From: Parapedobacter composti
GTDB taxonomy: Bacteria > Bacteroidota > Bacteroidia > Sphingobacteriales > Sphingobacteriaceae
Direction: 5' to 3'
Assembly (NCBI RefSeq): GCF_900112315.1
Contig: NZ_FOLL01000013.1
Location: 83,786-147,785 of the forward strand
Length of the DNA: 64,000 nucleotides
The notes under the pieces were generated by a model. That model searched no databases, was not told the DNA's origin, and saw nothing but the letters and a program-made list of their open reading frames with translations. Both the position numbers and the translations under genes were made by a program. Below, one piece after another: positions 54,343 through 63,639 of the stretch (positions are counted from its first letter, which is position 1; each line of letters begins with the position of its first letter).

Positions 54343-55629
54343 ATGTCAGAAACAGCTTCAATATCAATAAACGGAAAGTCTTATGAACTACCGGTCATTA
54401 CAGGTACAGAAAACGAACAAGGCATTGATATTTCAAAGCTCCGTGATGTATCGGGCGCAATAACCATTGATCCCGGATACAAAAACACGGGGGCAACCAA
54501 AAGCGCTATCACCTTTCTGGATGGGGAAAAAGGTGTACTGCATTACCGGGGATATCCGATAGAGCAGCTGGCGGAACAGTCTACATTTCTGGAAGTTGCT
54601 TATTTACTGATATACGGAGATCTCCCTTCTGCCCAAGTGCTCGCCGATTTCCGGAAGAAAATCAGCCGGCATACGCTGATTCACGAAGACATGAAGAAAT
54701 TCTTCGACGGGTTTCCCTCAAAATCACACCCTATGGGCCAGTTATCATGCCTCGTGGGTGCACTATCAGCCTTCTATCCCGAGTCGCTCAACCCGAACAT
54801 GACCGAGGAAGAAGAAGAACTGACCATCATTAAGCTGCTGGCCAAGATGCCGACCATCGTGTCATGGATATATAAAAAATCCCTTGGCCATCCCGTAATT
54901 TATCCAAGGAACGAACTCAACTTTGTACATAACTTCCTGAACATGACCTTCGGGCAGATTACCGAAGACGTTGTTATAGACAAGGTAATAGTGGATGCTA
55001 TGCACAAGTTGCTGATCCTGCATGCCGACCATGAGCAGAACTGCTCAACGTCCACTGTACGCATCGTGGGCTCGTCCAATGCCAACCTGTATGCATCCAT
55101 TTCGGCCGGCATTTCCGCCCTTTGGGGGCCCCTGCATGGCGGCGCCAACCAGGCGGTCATCGAAATGCTCGAGAACATCCGTAATGATGGCGGCGACAGT
55201 GCTAAATGGCTGGCGAAAGCCAAAGACAAAAACGACCCGTTCCGCCTCATGGGCTTCGGGCATCGCGTGTACAAGAATTTCGATCCACGTGCAAAAATCA
55301 TCAAGAAGGCATGCGACGATGTGCTGGATAAATTGGGTATCAATGACCCCGTACTCGATATCGCGAAACAGCTGGAAGAAGCGGCTTTGAAAGACCAATA
55401 CTTCGTCGACCGCAAGCTTTATCCGAATGTCGATTTTTACTCCGGCATCATTTACCGCGCCCTGGGCTTCCCAACGGACATGTTTACCGTGCTGTTTGCC
55501 TTGGGCCGCCTGCCGGGTTGGATTGCTCAATGGAAAGAAATGCGGGCGAACAAAGAACCCATCGGAAGGCCGCGGCAGATTTACACCGGCAGCACCAAGC
55601 GCGACTATGTGCCGCTTGACCAACGCTGA
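54343..55629 (+). CDS. gltA: Citrate synthase
   Basis: 428 residues, the type II (hexameric, NADH-sensitive) size. Condenses oxaloacetate and acetyl-CoA. Conserved: HYRGYPIEQLAEQSTFLEVA, LILHADHEQNCSTSTVR with one catalytic His, WGPLHGGANQAVIEML, LMGFGHRVYKNFDPRA with another, and YPNVDFYSGIIYRALGFP with the catalytic Asp. Monocistronic: own -7 element and an intrinsic terminator after the stop. Confidence 0.97.
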   Translation: MSETASISINGKSYELPVITGTENEQGIDISKLRDVSGAITIDPGYKNTGATKSAITFLDGEKGVLHYRGYPIEQLAEQSTFLEVAYLLIYGDLPSAQVLADFRKKISRHTLIHEDMKKFFDGFPSKSHPMGQLSCLVGALSAFYPESLNPNMTEEEEELTIIKLLAKMPTIVSWIYKKSLGHPVIYPRNELNFVHNFLNMTFGQITEDVVIDKVIVDAMHKLLILHADHEQNCSTSTVRIVGSSNANLYASISAGISALWGPLHGGANQAVIEMLENIRNDGGDSAKWLAKAKDKNDPFRLMGFGHRVYKNFDPRAKIIKKACDDVLDKLGINDPVLDIAKQLEEAALKDQYFVDRKLYPNVDFYSGIIYRALGFPTDMFTVLFALGRLPGWIAQWKEMRANKEPIGRPRQIYTGSTKRDYVPLDQR

Positions 55630-55663
55630 TACCGGTTCCGGCAGACATAACAATAACATTGAC

Positions 55664-55686
55664 AGGCACCTTCAGGGGTGCCTTTT
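55664..55686 (+). terminator. Intrinsic terminator after gltA
   Basis: 7-bp GC-rich stem AGGCACC/GGTGCCT with a 6-nt loop and a TTT tail. Separates gltA from the nuo operon. Confidence 0.75.
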
Positions 55687-55761
55687 CAGTTTCCGGTGCC
55701 TGGGCGGAAAACGCATTGCGAATAATCTACCAAGTTACTATATATTATCCCGCCAAATCCG

Positions 55762-55769
55762 TATGTTTG
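55762..55769 (+). promoter_or_regulatory. -7 promoter element of the nuoH-N operon
   Basis: TATGTTTG, exact TAnnTTTG, 28 bp before the GTG start of nuoH. No matching -33. Together with the terminator at 55664 it indicates that the operon begins at nuoH. Confidence 0.5.
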
Positions 55770-55797
55770 CACGATTATAATCAGCGTGTAAAACAAA

Positions 55798-56877
55798 GTG
55801 GCTTTTTACATTACCTATATTGTCGTTGCCATCGTGTTATTCGCATTCATTGCGCTGTTTACGCTGTTTGCGGTATACAGCGAGCGCAAGGTTGCCGGGT
55901 TTGTGCAGGATAGGCTCGGCCCCATGGAAACGGGCCGTTATGGCAGCCTGCAGACCCTTGCTGATATCCTCAAACTCGTACAGAAAGAATTCATTACCCC
56001 CTCGGCCGCGGACAAGGTATTGTTTGCCGCCGCACCTGTCGTTATTTTCATTGCCGTATTTCTCGGCTTCGCGGTGATGCCGTGGGCACCGGGGCTGGCT
56101 CCCGCGGCCGTGCATCTGGGGCTGTTTTATGTCATCGCCGTCATTTCCGTAGACGCCATCGGCCTGCTCATGGCGGGCTGGGGATCAAACAATAAATTTT
56201 CACTGCTCGGTTCCATGCGCGCCGTGGCACAGATCGTATCGTACGAGATTCCGGCGGGCATCGCGCTCATATCCGCCGTGATGATTGCGCAGACGCTCAA
56301 CATGCAGGAAATAACGCTCAACCAGGGCATCCATGCAGAGGCACCGGCGCTTTTTCTGGGGATATGGGATGTCGGCGACATCGGCGGGCTGCTGGCCTGG
56401 AATGTGTTCCAGGCACCGCACCTGCTCTTGGCTTACATCATCTTCTTCATCGCCTCGCTTGCTGAATGTAACCGGGCACCCTTTGACATCCCCGAGGCAG
56501 AGTCGGAACTGGTGGGCGGATTCCATACAGAATACGGTGGGCTACGCTTTGCGTTCATCTTCCTTGCTGAATATGCGATGATGTTCCTGGTGGCCATGAT
56601 TGGCGTGGTGGTTTTTCTCGGCGGATGGAATACACCCTTGCCCAACATCGGGTCGCTGAAACTCGCGGAGTGGACAACCGGACTGGGCTGGGGAATCGGC
56701 TGGACATTGGCTAAAACGCTGCTCGTGGTGGGCGTACAATTGTGGATACGCTGGACTTTGCCCCGGCTTCGTGCCGACCAGCTTATGTCATTATGTTGGA
56801 AAGTGCTTACACCGTTGGCTTTCCTGTGCATGGCCCTTTCTGGAATATGGCGGGTATGGGTGATCGGTGGTGGGTGA
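55798..56877 (+). CDS. nuoH: NADH-quinone oxidoreductase subunit H
   Basis: 359 residues, GTG start. Membrane subunit at the quinone site. Conserved: YSERKVAGFVQDRLGPMETG, QTLADILKLVQKEFITP, GWGSNNKFSLLGSMRAVAQI, and the quinone-loop AECNRAPFDIPEAESELVGG followed by FHTEYGGLRFAFIFLAEYA. About eight helices. The gene ends inside a GGTG heptamer repeat that encodes the final VIGGG, so the C-terminus has probably been reshaped by repeat growth. Confidence 0.95.
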   Translation: MAFYITYIVVAIVLFAFIALFTLFAVYSERKVAGFVQDRLGPMETGRYGSLQTLADILKLVQKEFITPSAADKVLFAAAPVVIFIAVFLGFAVMPWAPGLAPAAVHLGLFYVIAVISVDAIGLLMAGWGSNNKFSLLGSMRAVAQIVSYEIPAGIALISAVMIAQTLNMQEITLNQGIHAEAPALFLGIWDVGDIGGLLAWNVFQAPHLLLAYIIFFIASLAECNRAPFDIPEAESELVGGFHTEYGGLRFAFIFLAEYAMMFLVAMIGVVVFLGGWNTPLPNIGSLKLAEWTTGLGWGIGWTLAKTLLVVGVQLWIRWTLPRLRADQLMSLCWKVLTPLAFLCMALSGIWRVWVIGGG

Positions 56878-56921
56878 TCGGTGAACGGTGGTGGGTGGTC
56901 TGTGAACGGTGGTGGGTGTCT
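56859..56921 (+). repeat. Heptanucleotide tandem repeat, unit GGTGNNN
   Basis: Nine 7-mers in register: GGTGATC, GGTGGTG, GGTGATC, GGTGAAC, GGTGGTG, GGTGGTC, TGTGAAC, GGTGGTG, GGTGTCT. Reverse complement of the family at 54118-54243. Covers the last 19 bases of nuoH and most of the gap before nuoI. Confidence 0.88.
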
Positions 56922-56933
56922 ATAACTAAAAAT

Positions 56934-57494
56934 ATGTTTAAAACAGCGTTACATGCATTTATTACGGCGGTCAAGGGGTTACGCATCACCTTGGCACACC
57001 TCGTTGGTGCCCGCCGATCGCGGAAGGCACTGGATGTGCGTAAGGCTGATTATTTCACCAACCAGGACGGCGTCACCACCGTGCAGTTCCCGCGGGAAAA
57101 AATGCCTATACCCGAGGTGGCGCGCTACCAGCTGGATGTAGAAATAGATGACTGCATCGTATGCGATCTCTGCGCCAAAGCGTGTCCGGTGGACTGCATT
57201 ACCATCGAGTCCATTAAGGCCACGGACGTCATCGGGAAAACTTCAGATGGCAGCGTAAAGCGCCTGTATGCGGCCAAGTTCGACATTGACATGGCCAAGT
57301 GCATGTACTGCGGACTTTGTACCGTCGTATGCCCCACGGAATGCATCACCATGACTGATCAATACGACCGCAGCACCCCCCGGCTGGCGGATCTCACTTA
57401 CTCTTTTGCCGAGATGGCGCCGGAAGAGATAGCGGCAAAGAAACGGGAATGGGCAGCATTCCAAGCTGAGAAGGAGGCAGCTAAAGGCCGGTAA
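56934..57494 (+). CDS. nuoI: NADH-quinone oxidoreductase subunit I
   Basis: 186 residues from ATG 56934; the open frame runs upstream through the heptamer repeat but those residues (WWV repeats) are an artefact. Two [4Fe-4S] motifs: Cys74, 77, 80, 84 in CIVCDLCAKACP and Cys123, 126, 129, 133 in CMYCGLCTVVCP. Passes electrons toward the quinone. nuoJ begins on the last base of its stop codon. Confidence 0.95.
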   Translation: MFKTALHAFITAVKGLRITLAHLVGARRSRKALDVRKADYFTNQDGVTTVQFPREKMPIPEVARYQLDVEIDDCIVCDLCAKACPVDCITIESIKATDVIGKTSDGSVKRLYAAKFDIDMAKCMYCGLCTVVCPTECITMTDQYDRSTPRLADLTYSFAEMAPEEIAAKKREWAAFQAEKEAAKGR

Positions 57495-58042
57495 TGGATA
57501 TGCAGACGATTGTCTTCTACAGCTTGGCTTTTGCAGCGGTTTTTTCGGCTATCCTACTGGTGAGCCTGCGTAATATTGCGCGGTCTTTGTTCCTCTTTTT
57601 CGTGGTACTCTTTGCCGTTGCCGGCCTGTACCTGTTCGCACTGGCCGATTTCGTAGCCATTACGCAGGTGATGGTTTATGTTGGGGGTATTTTGATACTG
57701 ATGCTGTTTGCCTTCATGCTTTCCAACCGAGAGATGTTCCGCCAGCTGCAACGCGGGACGGCACATTTTATTGCCATCCCGGTCTGGCAGGCTCTGCCGA
57801 TAGCGATATTGTTTTTAACGGTAATGCTGTATACTGCCCTGCACGTCGGCCGCAACGAGCCACCCTGGATAACCGCTTCGCGGGAGGCCGGCACCGTTAT
57901 CCGCGCTGCGGACAATACGGTGGAGCAACTGGGCGTGCATACCATGACCCATTACCTGCTACCCTTCGAGGTGGTATCCGTATTGCTGATGATGGCTTTG
58001 ATCGGCGCTGCACACCTGGCGCGGAAGGAGGGCGACGCATGA
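57494..58042 (+). CDS. nuoJ: NADH-quinone oxidoreductase subunit J
   Basis: 182 residues with five membrane helices. VSLRNIARSLFLFFVVLFAV and FVAITQVMVYVGGILILMLF are the NuoJ signatures. Starts with ATG overlapping the nuoI stop by one base and overlaps nuoK by 4 bp. Confidence 0.94.
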   Translation: MDMQTIVFYSLAFAAVFSAILLVSLRNIARSLFLFFVVLFAVAGLYLFALADFVAITQVMVYVGGILILMLFAFMLSNREMFRQLQRGTAHFIAIPVWQALPIAILFLTVMLYTALHVGRNEPPWITASREAGTVIRAADNTVEQLGVHTMTHYLLPFEVVSVLLMMALIGAAHLARKEGDA

Positions 58043-58344
58043 TCACCATAACCCACTTCCTTGTCGTCGGTGCCTGGCTTTTTTCCATCGGTCTCTATGC
58101 GGTGCTGGCCCGGCGCAACGCCATCCTCGTGCTGGTGGGCATCGAACTGATGATTAATGCTGCCATTTTGAACCTGGTAGCCTTCGGCCGGTACGACAGT
58201 AGCCTGTACGGCGGACAGGCATTCGCGCTGTTTGCCATCGTATTGGCAGCCGCGGCAGTGGCCGTAGCCCTGGCTATCATCCTCAACGTATATAAGCACC
58301 ATAAAACGGTAAACCCGGAAGATATTAGTGATTTAAAAGATTAA
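58039..58344 (+). CDS. nuoK: NADH-quinone oxidoreductase subunit K
   Basis: 101 residues, three helices, typical size. LARRNAILVLVGIELMINAA with the conserved membrane Glu, and NLVAFGRYD. ATGA overlap with nuoJ. Confidence 0.95.
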   Translation: MITITHFLVVGAWLFSIGLYAVLARRNAILVLVGIELMINAAILNLVAFGRYDSSLYGGQAFALFAIVLAAAAVAVALAIILNVYKHHKTVNPEDISDLKD

Positions 58345-58355
58345 CGAAGACGCCC

Positions 58356-60374
58356 TTGCCTGTGCCGACACTGACATATCCCCTTCTGGCCACCCTTGCC
58401 GCGGTGCTGATGCCTTTCTTGGCGTTTCTCCTTACCGCCGCAACCGGCAAAAAAGCCCGGAACGGTGCTGTCTCCATCGCCGCTATCTCGATTAGCCTGC
58501 TGGCAGCGGCCTATGTATTCGCTCACGTATGGGGCAAAGACCCCATCCATGTTCAGTGGCATTGGTTTTCCATTGGCCGACAGGCGTTCCATGTGGGATT
58601 GCTGGTAAATAACGCATCTGCACTCATGCTCTTGCTGGTCTGCCTCGTGGCGCTTCCCGTGCATGTGTACTCCACCGCCTACATGAAGGGCGACCCCGGC
58701 ATCCACCGCTATTGGGCTTATCTCAGCCTGTTCTGCTTCGCCATGCTGGGGCTTGCCGTGGCCGGCAATCTCCTGCTTATGTACATTTGCTGGGAGCTGG
58801 TGGGCTTTGCCTCTTACCTGCTCATTGGTTTCTGGTTCACCCGCGATGCAGCCATACAGGCCAATAAGAAAGCGTTCATCATCAACCGCATCGGCGACCT
58901 CGGGTTCCTGCTTGGCATCGCTATCCTCTACAGCGGCTTCGGCACGCTGGATATCCAAGTGCTGTTCGGAACGGATACGCCCGCCGTATCCGGCACCGGA
59001 AACCTTACCCCCGGCTGGTTTACGGCAGCCGGACTGGCCTTCTTCCTTGGTGCCATGGCCAAATCGGCCCAGTTTCCGCTGCACGTATGGTTGCCGGACG
59101 CCATGGAAGGCCCTACATCGGTATCGTCGCTCATCCACGCGGCCACCATGGTGGCTGCCGGGGTGTTCCTGCTTGCCCGTGTCTTCCCGTTGTTCGACGG
59201 AACCGTCCTGTTCGTCATAGCCGTTACCGGTACGGTGACGGCCTTCGCCGCCGCCTGCTTCGCCCTTACGCAATACGACATCAAGAAAATACTGGCGTTT
59301 TCAACCATTTCCCAACTGGGCTTCATGATGGCGGGCATCGGCTTCGGCATGTACCACGTGGCTTTGTTCCACCTCACCACACACGCGTTCTTCAAATGCT
59401 TGCTGTTCCTCTGCGCCGGTGCGGTTATTCATGAGATGCAACACGTTAAGCAAAAGCTCGGGCATGACTTCGATCCGCAGGATATCCGTAACATGGGCGG
59501 TCTCCGCAAGCACATGCCCATCACCTGCGCCACCATGTCTATTGCAGCCCTTGCGCTGGTCGGCTTCCCGCTCACCGGAGGATACCTGTCAAAAGACGCG
59601 CTGCTGGTTCACGGCTTTGAGTGGGCCGCTACGCAGCATGGGATGGCCCTTGCCGTTCCCTGCGCGCTTGCTGTTGCCAGCATGTTGACCGGCTTCTACA
59701 GCTTTAGGCTATTGGCTAAGGTGTTCTTCGCGCAGCCGGCAGCGGGCCCACTGACCGGATCGCACGCTACGCTCCATGATGCGCCGCTGCCCATGCGCAT
59801 TCCGATGCTGTTCCTGGCAGCCTGCTCGCTCTTTCCGCTGTTCACGTTCCACCCGCTGAACGACGGACACGTCTGGCTGCTCCGGGGCTTGGCGCCGGAT
59901 GCCACGCTCCCGCCCCTGCGTTTGCTGCATTTCGCCATACCCATACTGGCCACCATAGCCTCCGTAATCATAGCCACCGTCACGTGGCGTTGGTACGTAC
60001 TCGGCAAATACCCGCTGAAACCGCAAGGTGCGCTCTACCGCCTTTCGCTGCACCAGGGTTACCTTGACGCGCTGTACATGCGAGCTATCATCCCGCCGCT
60101 GATGCGGCTGTCGGCAGTGCTCTTCTGGTTGGACAGACATGTTGTGGACGGCTTCGTCAATGGCCTGGCCGCAGGAGGGCGTGCACTGGCGTCCGCCGCT
60201 GCCTGGGCCGATTACCGCGTGGTGGACGGGCTGGTTCGGATGACTGGTAAACTGGCGCTTGGCTTGGGTAATGCCCTCAGGCGCTCCCAGACGGGCAGGG
60301 TACAGCATTACCTGGCCCTGGCGTTTTTCCTGATGGTGGTAATGTTGCTTTATTTTATCTTCGCGCGAGCATGA
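58356..60374 (+). CDS. nuoL: NADH-quinone oxidoreductase subunit L
   Basis: 672 residues, antiporter-like proton-pumping subunit. The start is TTG 58356 or, two codons later, GTG 58362; no ATG is available near the family start. Conserved: CWELVGFASYLLIGFWFTRD with the key Glu, FFLGAMAKSAQFPLHVWLPD with the key Lys, AMEGPTSVSSLIHAATMVAA, and FALTQYDIKKILAFSTISQL. The C-terminal part carries the long lateral helix. Overlaps nuoM by 4 bp. Confidence 0.95.
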   Translation: MPVPTLTYPLLATLAAVLMPFLAFLLTAATGKKARNGAVSIAAISISLLAAAYVFAHVWGKDPIHVQWHWFSIGRQAFHVGLLVNNASALMLLLVCLVALPVHVYSTAYMKGDPGIHRYWAYLSLFCFAMLGLAVAGNLLLMYICWELVGFASYLLIGFWFTRDAAIQANKKAFIINRIGDLGFLLGIAILYSGFGTLDIQVLFGTDTPAVSGTGNLTPGWFTAAGLAFFLGAMAKSAQFPLHVWLPDAMEGPTSVSSLIHAATMVAAGVFLLARVFPLFDGTVLFVIAVTGTVTAFAAACFALTQYDIKKILAFSTISQLGFMMAGIGFGMYHVALFHLTTHAFFKCLLFLCAGAVIHEMQHVKQKLGHDFDPQDIRNMGGLRKHMPITCATMSIAALALVGFPLTGGYLSKDALLVHGFEWAATQHGMALAVPCALAVASMLTGFYSFRLLAKVFFAQPAAGPLTGSHATLHDAPLPMRIPMLFLAACSLFPLFTFHPLNDGHVWLLRGLAPDATLPPLRLLHFAIPILATIASVIIATVTWRWYVLGKYPLKPQGALYRLSLHQGYLDALYMRAIIPPLMRLSAVLFWLDRHVVDGFVNGLAAGGRALASAAAWADYRVVDGLVRMTGKLALGLGNALRRSQTGRVQHYLALAFFLMVVMLLYFIFARA

Positions 60375-61987
60375 ATACACACCTGTTGACCTTACTGATT
60401 TTTACGCCGCTGGCTGCGGCCGCGCTGATGAGCCTGGTGCCTTCCCGCGGAAAAGGCCTGCATAAATATATTGCACTCGCTACGGGAATACTTCAACTGG
60501 TGCTCAGCGGTGCAATGTACTACCTGTACCGGCCCACAGAAGCCGAACACGGCATCGCTGATGAACAGCTATACCAGTTTGCCAGCCATGTGCCCTGGAT
60601 ACGGTTGGACATGGGCAGCCTGGGGCGCCTGGAAATCGATTATGCCGTGGGCGTCGACGGCCTGTCCCTGCCACTGCTCTTCCTCTCGGCCCTGGTAATG
60701 GTTATCGCCGTGGGAGCCTCCTGGAAGGTCGCCAAAAGCGTCAAAGGCTATTTCATCCTGCTGATGATACTGAACATGGCGGTGATGGGCGTCTTTTCGG
60801 CGCTGGATTTTTTCCTGTTCTATGTGTTCTATGAGCTGATGCTGCTTCCCCTCTATTTTCTTATCGGTATCTGGGGCGGCGCCCGCCGGGAATATGCAGC
60901 CATCAAGTTTTTCCTCTATACACTGTTCGGTTCCGTATTCATGCTGCTGGTCATTGTGGGCCTCTACTTCTCGGTAACCAACCCCGCTACCGGCGCGCAT
61001 ACGTTCAACATGCTGCTTATGATGGATCCGGCCAACCATGTTCCCGGCTCCGTGTTTTCGGCATTGGCCGGACAGGAACTGTTCGGGATACCTGCGCGGC
61101 TCCTGGCCTTCATTGTCCTGTTCATCGCTTTTGCCATCAAGGTGCCCATCGTACCCCTCCACACGTGGCTGCCGGACGCACACGTAGAGGCGCCTACACC
61201 CATTTCCATTATCCTTGCCGGCATCCTTCTCAAAATCGGCGGGTACGGTATCCTGCGCATCTGCTTTGGAATTTTTCCCGATGCCGCCCTGCAGTCTGCA
61301 TGGTGGCTCGGCCTCATCGGTGTGGTGTCTATCATTTACGGCGCGCTGGTAGCCCTCGCGCAGCGCGACCTGAAACGGATGATTGCCTATTCGTCGGTTT
61401 CGCATATGGGTTTCGTGCTGCTCGGCGCCGCCTCATTCACCACAGAAGGCATGGCTGGGGCGGTATTCCAGATGATCAGCCATGGATTCCTCTCCGCTGC
61501 GCTTTTCTTTCTGGTGGGTATGCTGTACGACCGGGTGCACGACCGCAACATTTACCATTTCAGGGGGCTGGCAAGCGTCATGCCACGGTTTACGGTATTC
61601 GTGGCCATCGCATTTTTCGCCTCATTGGGGCTGCCCGGATTTTCAGCTTTCATCGGCGAAGCATTTGTCATCATAGGCGCCTTCATCTCCGGCAGCACAA
61701 ACGGCATCCTGCCGGAATGGATGGCCATCGCTGGGTCCATCGGCATCCTGCTGAGCGCCGCATACTTCCTCTGGACGCTGCAGCGCATGTTCTTCGGCCT
61801 GCCCCGCCTCAAAGGGGGCGATGCCTGGGCCGCGGCGCTCCGCGCTGATGCCTCGGCACGTGAAACGCTCATCATGGTACCCCTGATAGGGCTTGCACTG
61901 CTATTGGGTGTATATCCTGCGCTCGCACTGGACCACATCAATACTTCCGTGCTGGCGCTGGTCGAATGGGTTAACAAGGTTAGGTAA
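60371..61987 (+). CDS. nuoM: NADH-quinone oxidoreductase subunit M
   Basis: 538 residues, proton-pumping antiporter-like subunit. FLFYVFYELMLLPLYFLIGI with the conserved Glu, FAIKVPIVPLHTWLPDAHVE with the conserved Lys, APTPISIILAGILLKIGGYG and LKRMIAYSSVSHMGFVLLG. About fourteen helices. Overlaps nuoL (ATGA); nuoN follows after 21 bp. Confidence 0.96.
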   Translation: MNTHLLTLLIFTPLAAAALMSLVPSRGKGLHKYIALATGILQLVLSGAMYYLYRPTEAEHGIADEQLYQFASHVPWIRLDMGSLGRLEIDYAVGVDGLSLPLLFLSALVMVIAVGASWKVAKSVKGYFILLMILNMAVMGVFSALDFFLFYVFYELMLLPLYFLIGIWGGARREYAAIKFFLYTLFGSVFMLLVIVGLYFSVTNPATGAHTFNMLLMMDPANHVPGSVFSALAGQELFGIPARLLAFIVLFIAFAIKVPIVPLHTWLPDAHVEAPTPISIILAGILLKIGGYGILRICFGIFPDAALQSAWWLGLIGVVSIIYGALVALAQRDLKRMIAYSSVSHMGFVLLGAASFTTEGMAGAVFQMISHGFLSAALFFLVGMLYDRVHDRNIYHFRGLASVMPRFTVFVAIAFFASLGLPGFSAFIGEAFVIIGAFISGSTNGILPEWMAIAGSIGILLSAAYFLWTLQRMFFGLPRLKGGDAWAAALRADASARETLIMVPLIGLALLLGVYPALALDHINTSVLALVEWVNKVR

Positions 61988-62008
61988 CTGCATCACGATA
62001 AGCACGCC

Positions 62009-63499
62009 ATGGTTGAATTACTACCCGACATCAGTAAGAAACTGGATCACATCCTCGCCGGACTGCCCGGCATCCTGCCCGAAATGGTGCTGGCCGCCGC
62101 CTTCATCGCCAGCATCTTTTCCGGATTGCTGGTAGACCGCTGGTGGAAGCACGGCACCTTCGCCCTTACCTTAACCGGCATCGGCGTGGCTGCCTGGTGC
62201 AGCGCCTGGCCGCTGGCCCCGCCCTACGGCGGCAACCTCCTGTTCGGCATGGTGATGCCCGACGGACTGGGCCAGTCCGTCCGCCTCCTCACCGCACTCG
62301 TCTGCGCACTGTTTGCCGTGGCGGTAAACGCAAACCCTGATTTCACTGTGCACCGCAAACGGACGGCAGACCTATACAGCGTACTGCTTGCCCTGCATAT
62401 CGGGCTCAATCTCATGGCCATGGCAACCAACTGGCTAATGCTGTTCGTGGCTATTGAAATGGTGTCCGTCGGTTCCTATGTCTTGGTCGGCTACCTTGCC
62501 AAAACCCGGCAGCATACCGAGGCGGCCATGAAATACGTCCTTTTCGGTGCCGCGTGCTCCGCCGTGATGCTTTACGGCCTGTCGTTCCTCTACGGCTTTA
62601 CCGGCCAATTGGACTACACCGCCGCCGCCTACCACGATGGACTGAACGCCATGCCCCCGGCGCTGGTTACCGTGGCGCTGCTGCTGGTATTCGCCGGCAT
62701 CGGCTTCAAGCTGTCATTCGTGCCTTTCCATTTCTGGACACCCGATGTATACCAGGGTGCTCCCACGCCTGTCACGGCGTTCCTTTCCACAGCACCGAAA
62801 ATCGCCGGGATGGCCATGCTGGGCCGTATCCTTCATGCCTCCCCTGTAGACAGCGCGGCCCTGGAGAACCTGCACCTCATACTCATCGTTGCCGCAGCCG
62901 CCACCATGCTGCTGGGCAATCTGGCTGCCCTGCGGCAGACCAACGTGAAGCGCATGATGGCTTACTCGTCCATCGGCCATACCGGTTTCCTGATGATGGC
63001 CGTACTGGCCTATGCCTCTGGGGAATACACCGTCCTGCTGTTTTACCTCGCGGTATATGCACTGATGAACATGGGCGTGTTCATGCTGGCCGACTATATC
63101 GAGGGCCGCACCGGGGCGGACGACGTGGATGGTTACCGCGGCCTGGGAAAGGTGCTGCCCCTGCCCTTCGTCTGTTTCGTTATCTTGCTCGTATCACTCA
63201 CCGGACTCCCCCCTACCGCCGGGTTCATAGCCAAATTACTCGTCTTCAGCGCGGCCTTCAGCAACTGGCAGCTCCACGGCGATCCGGGGATGATGGCTCT
63301 CCTCATCATCGGAGCCCTGACCACCGTGATTTCCTTATTTTACTATTTTAAAGTGCCGCTGAATGCCTTCCTGCGGAAAAGCAGCAGGACGCCCGGATTG
63401 CGCCCCTTGCCCGCCGTCACGGTATGGGTGGTCGCGCTGCTGTCGGCGGCGGTACTTCTGTTGGGTGTTTTTCCCGGCTGGCTGATGACAGCCCCTTAA
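62009..63499 (+). CDS. nuoN: NADH-quinone oxidoreductase subunit N
   Basis: 496 residues, third antiporter-like subunit. LFVAIEMVSVGSYVLVGYLA with the conserved Glu, GFKLSFVPFHFWTPDVYQGA with the conserved Lys, PTPVTAFLSTAPKIAG and NVKRMMAYSSIGHTGFLMM. Last gene of the nuoH-N run; no strong terminator was seen after it. Confidence 0.95.
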   Translation: MVELLPDISKKLDHILAGLPGILPEMVLAAAFIASIFSGLLVDRWWKHGTFALTLTGIGVAAWCSAWPLAPPYGGNLLFGMVMPDGLGQSVRLLTALVCALFAVAVNANPDFTVHRKRTADLYSVLLALHIGLNLMAMATNWLMLFVAIEMVSVGSYVLVGYLAKTRQHTEAAMKYVLFGAACSAVMLYGLSFLYGFTGQLDYTAAAYHDGLNAMPPALVTVALLLVFAGIGFKLSFVPFHFWTPDVYQGAPTPVTAFLSTAPKIAGMAMLGRILHASPVDSAALENLHLILIVAAAATMLLGNLAALRQTNVKRMMAYSSIGHTGFLMMAVLAYASGEYTVLLFYLAVYALMNMGVFMLADYIEGRTGADDVDGYRGLGKVLPLPFVCFVILLVSLTGLPPTAGFIAKLLVFSAAFSNWQLHGDPGMMALLIIGALTTVISLFYYFKVPLNAFLRKSSRTPGLRPLPAVTVWVVALLSAAVLLLGVFPGWLMTAP

Positions 63500-63639
63500 A
63501 TACGATCGCAGCTAAATGCTGTTTACCGGCCAGCAGCATAACCGTCACCGGCGCATGCGTAACGGCGCCCACAAACATTCTCTTGAGTTAGTTTTAAAGG
63601 AATGCAGTCGCCAGTCAAATAGACGACCGCGCTTCGGAT

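Noticed and set aside
56742..56933. N-terminal extension of NuoI through the heptamer repeat
   Set aside because: Encodes WWV repeats from the GGTGGTG units and overlaps nuoH; NuoI homologues begin at the ATG at 56934.
58341..59273. 310-codon open frame antisense to nuoL
   Set aside because: Low-complexity Gly/Glu/Arg/His-rich product, lies entirely over nuoK/nuoL whose protein is clearly conserved; a by-product of high GC.
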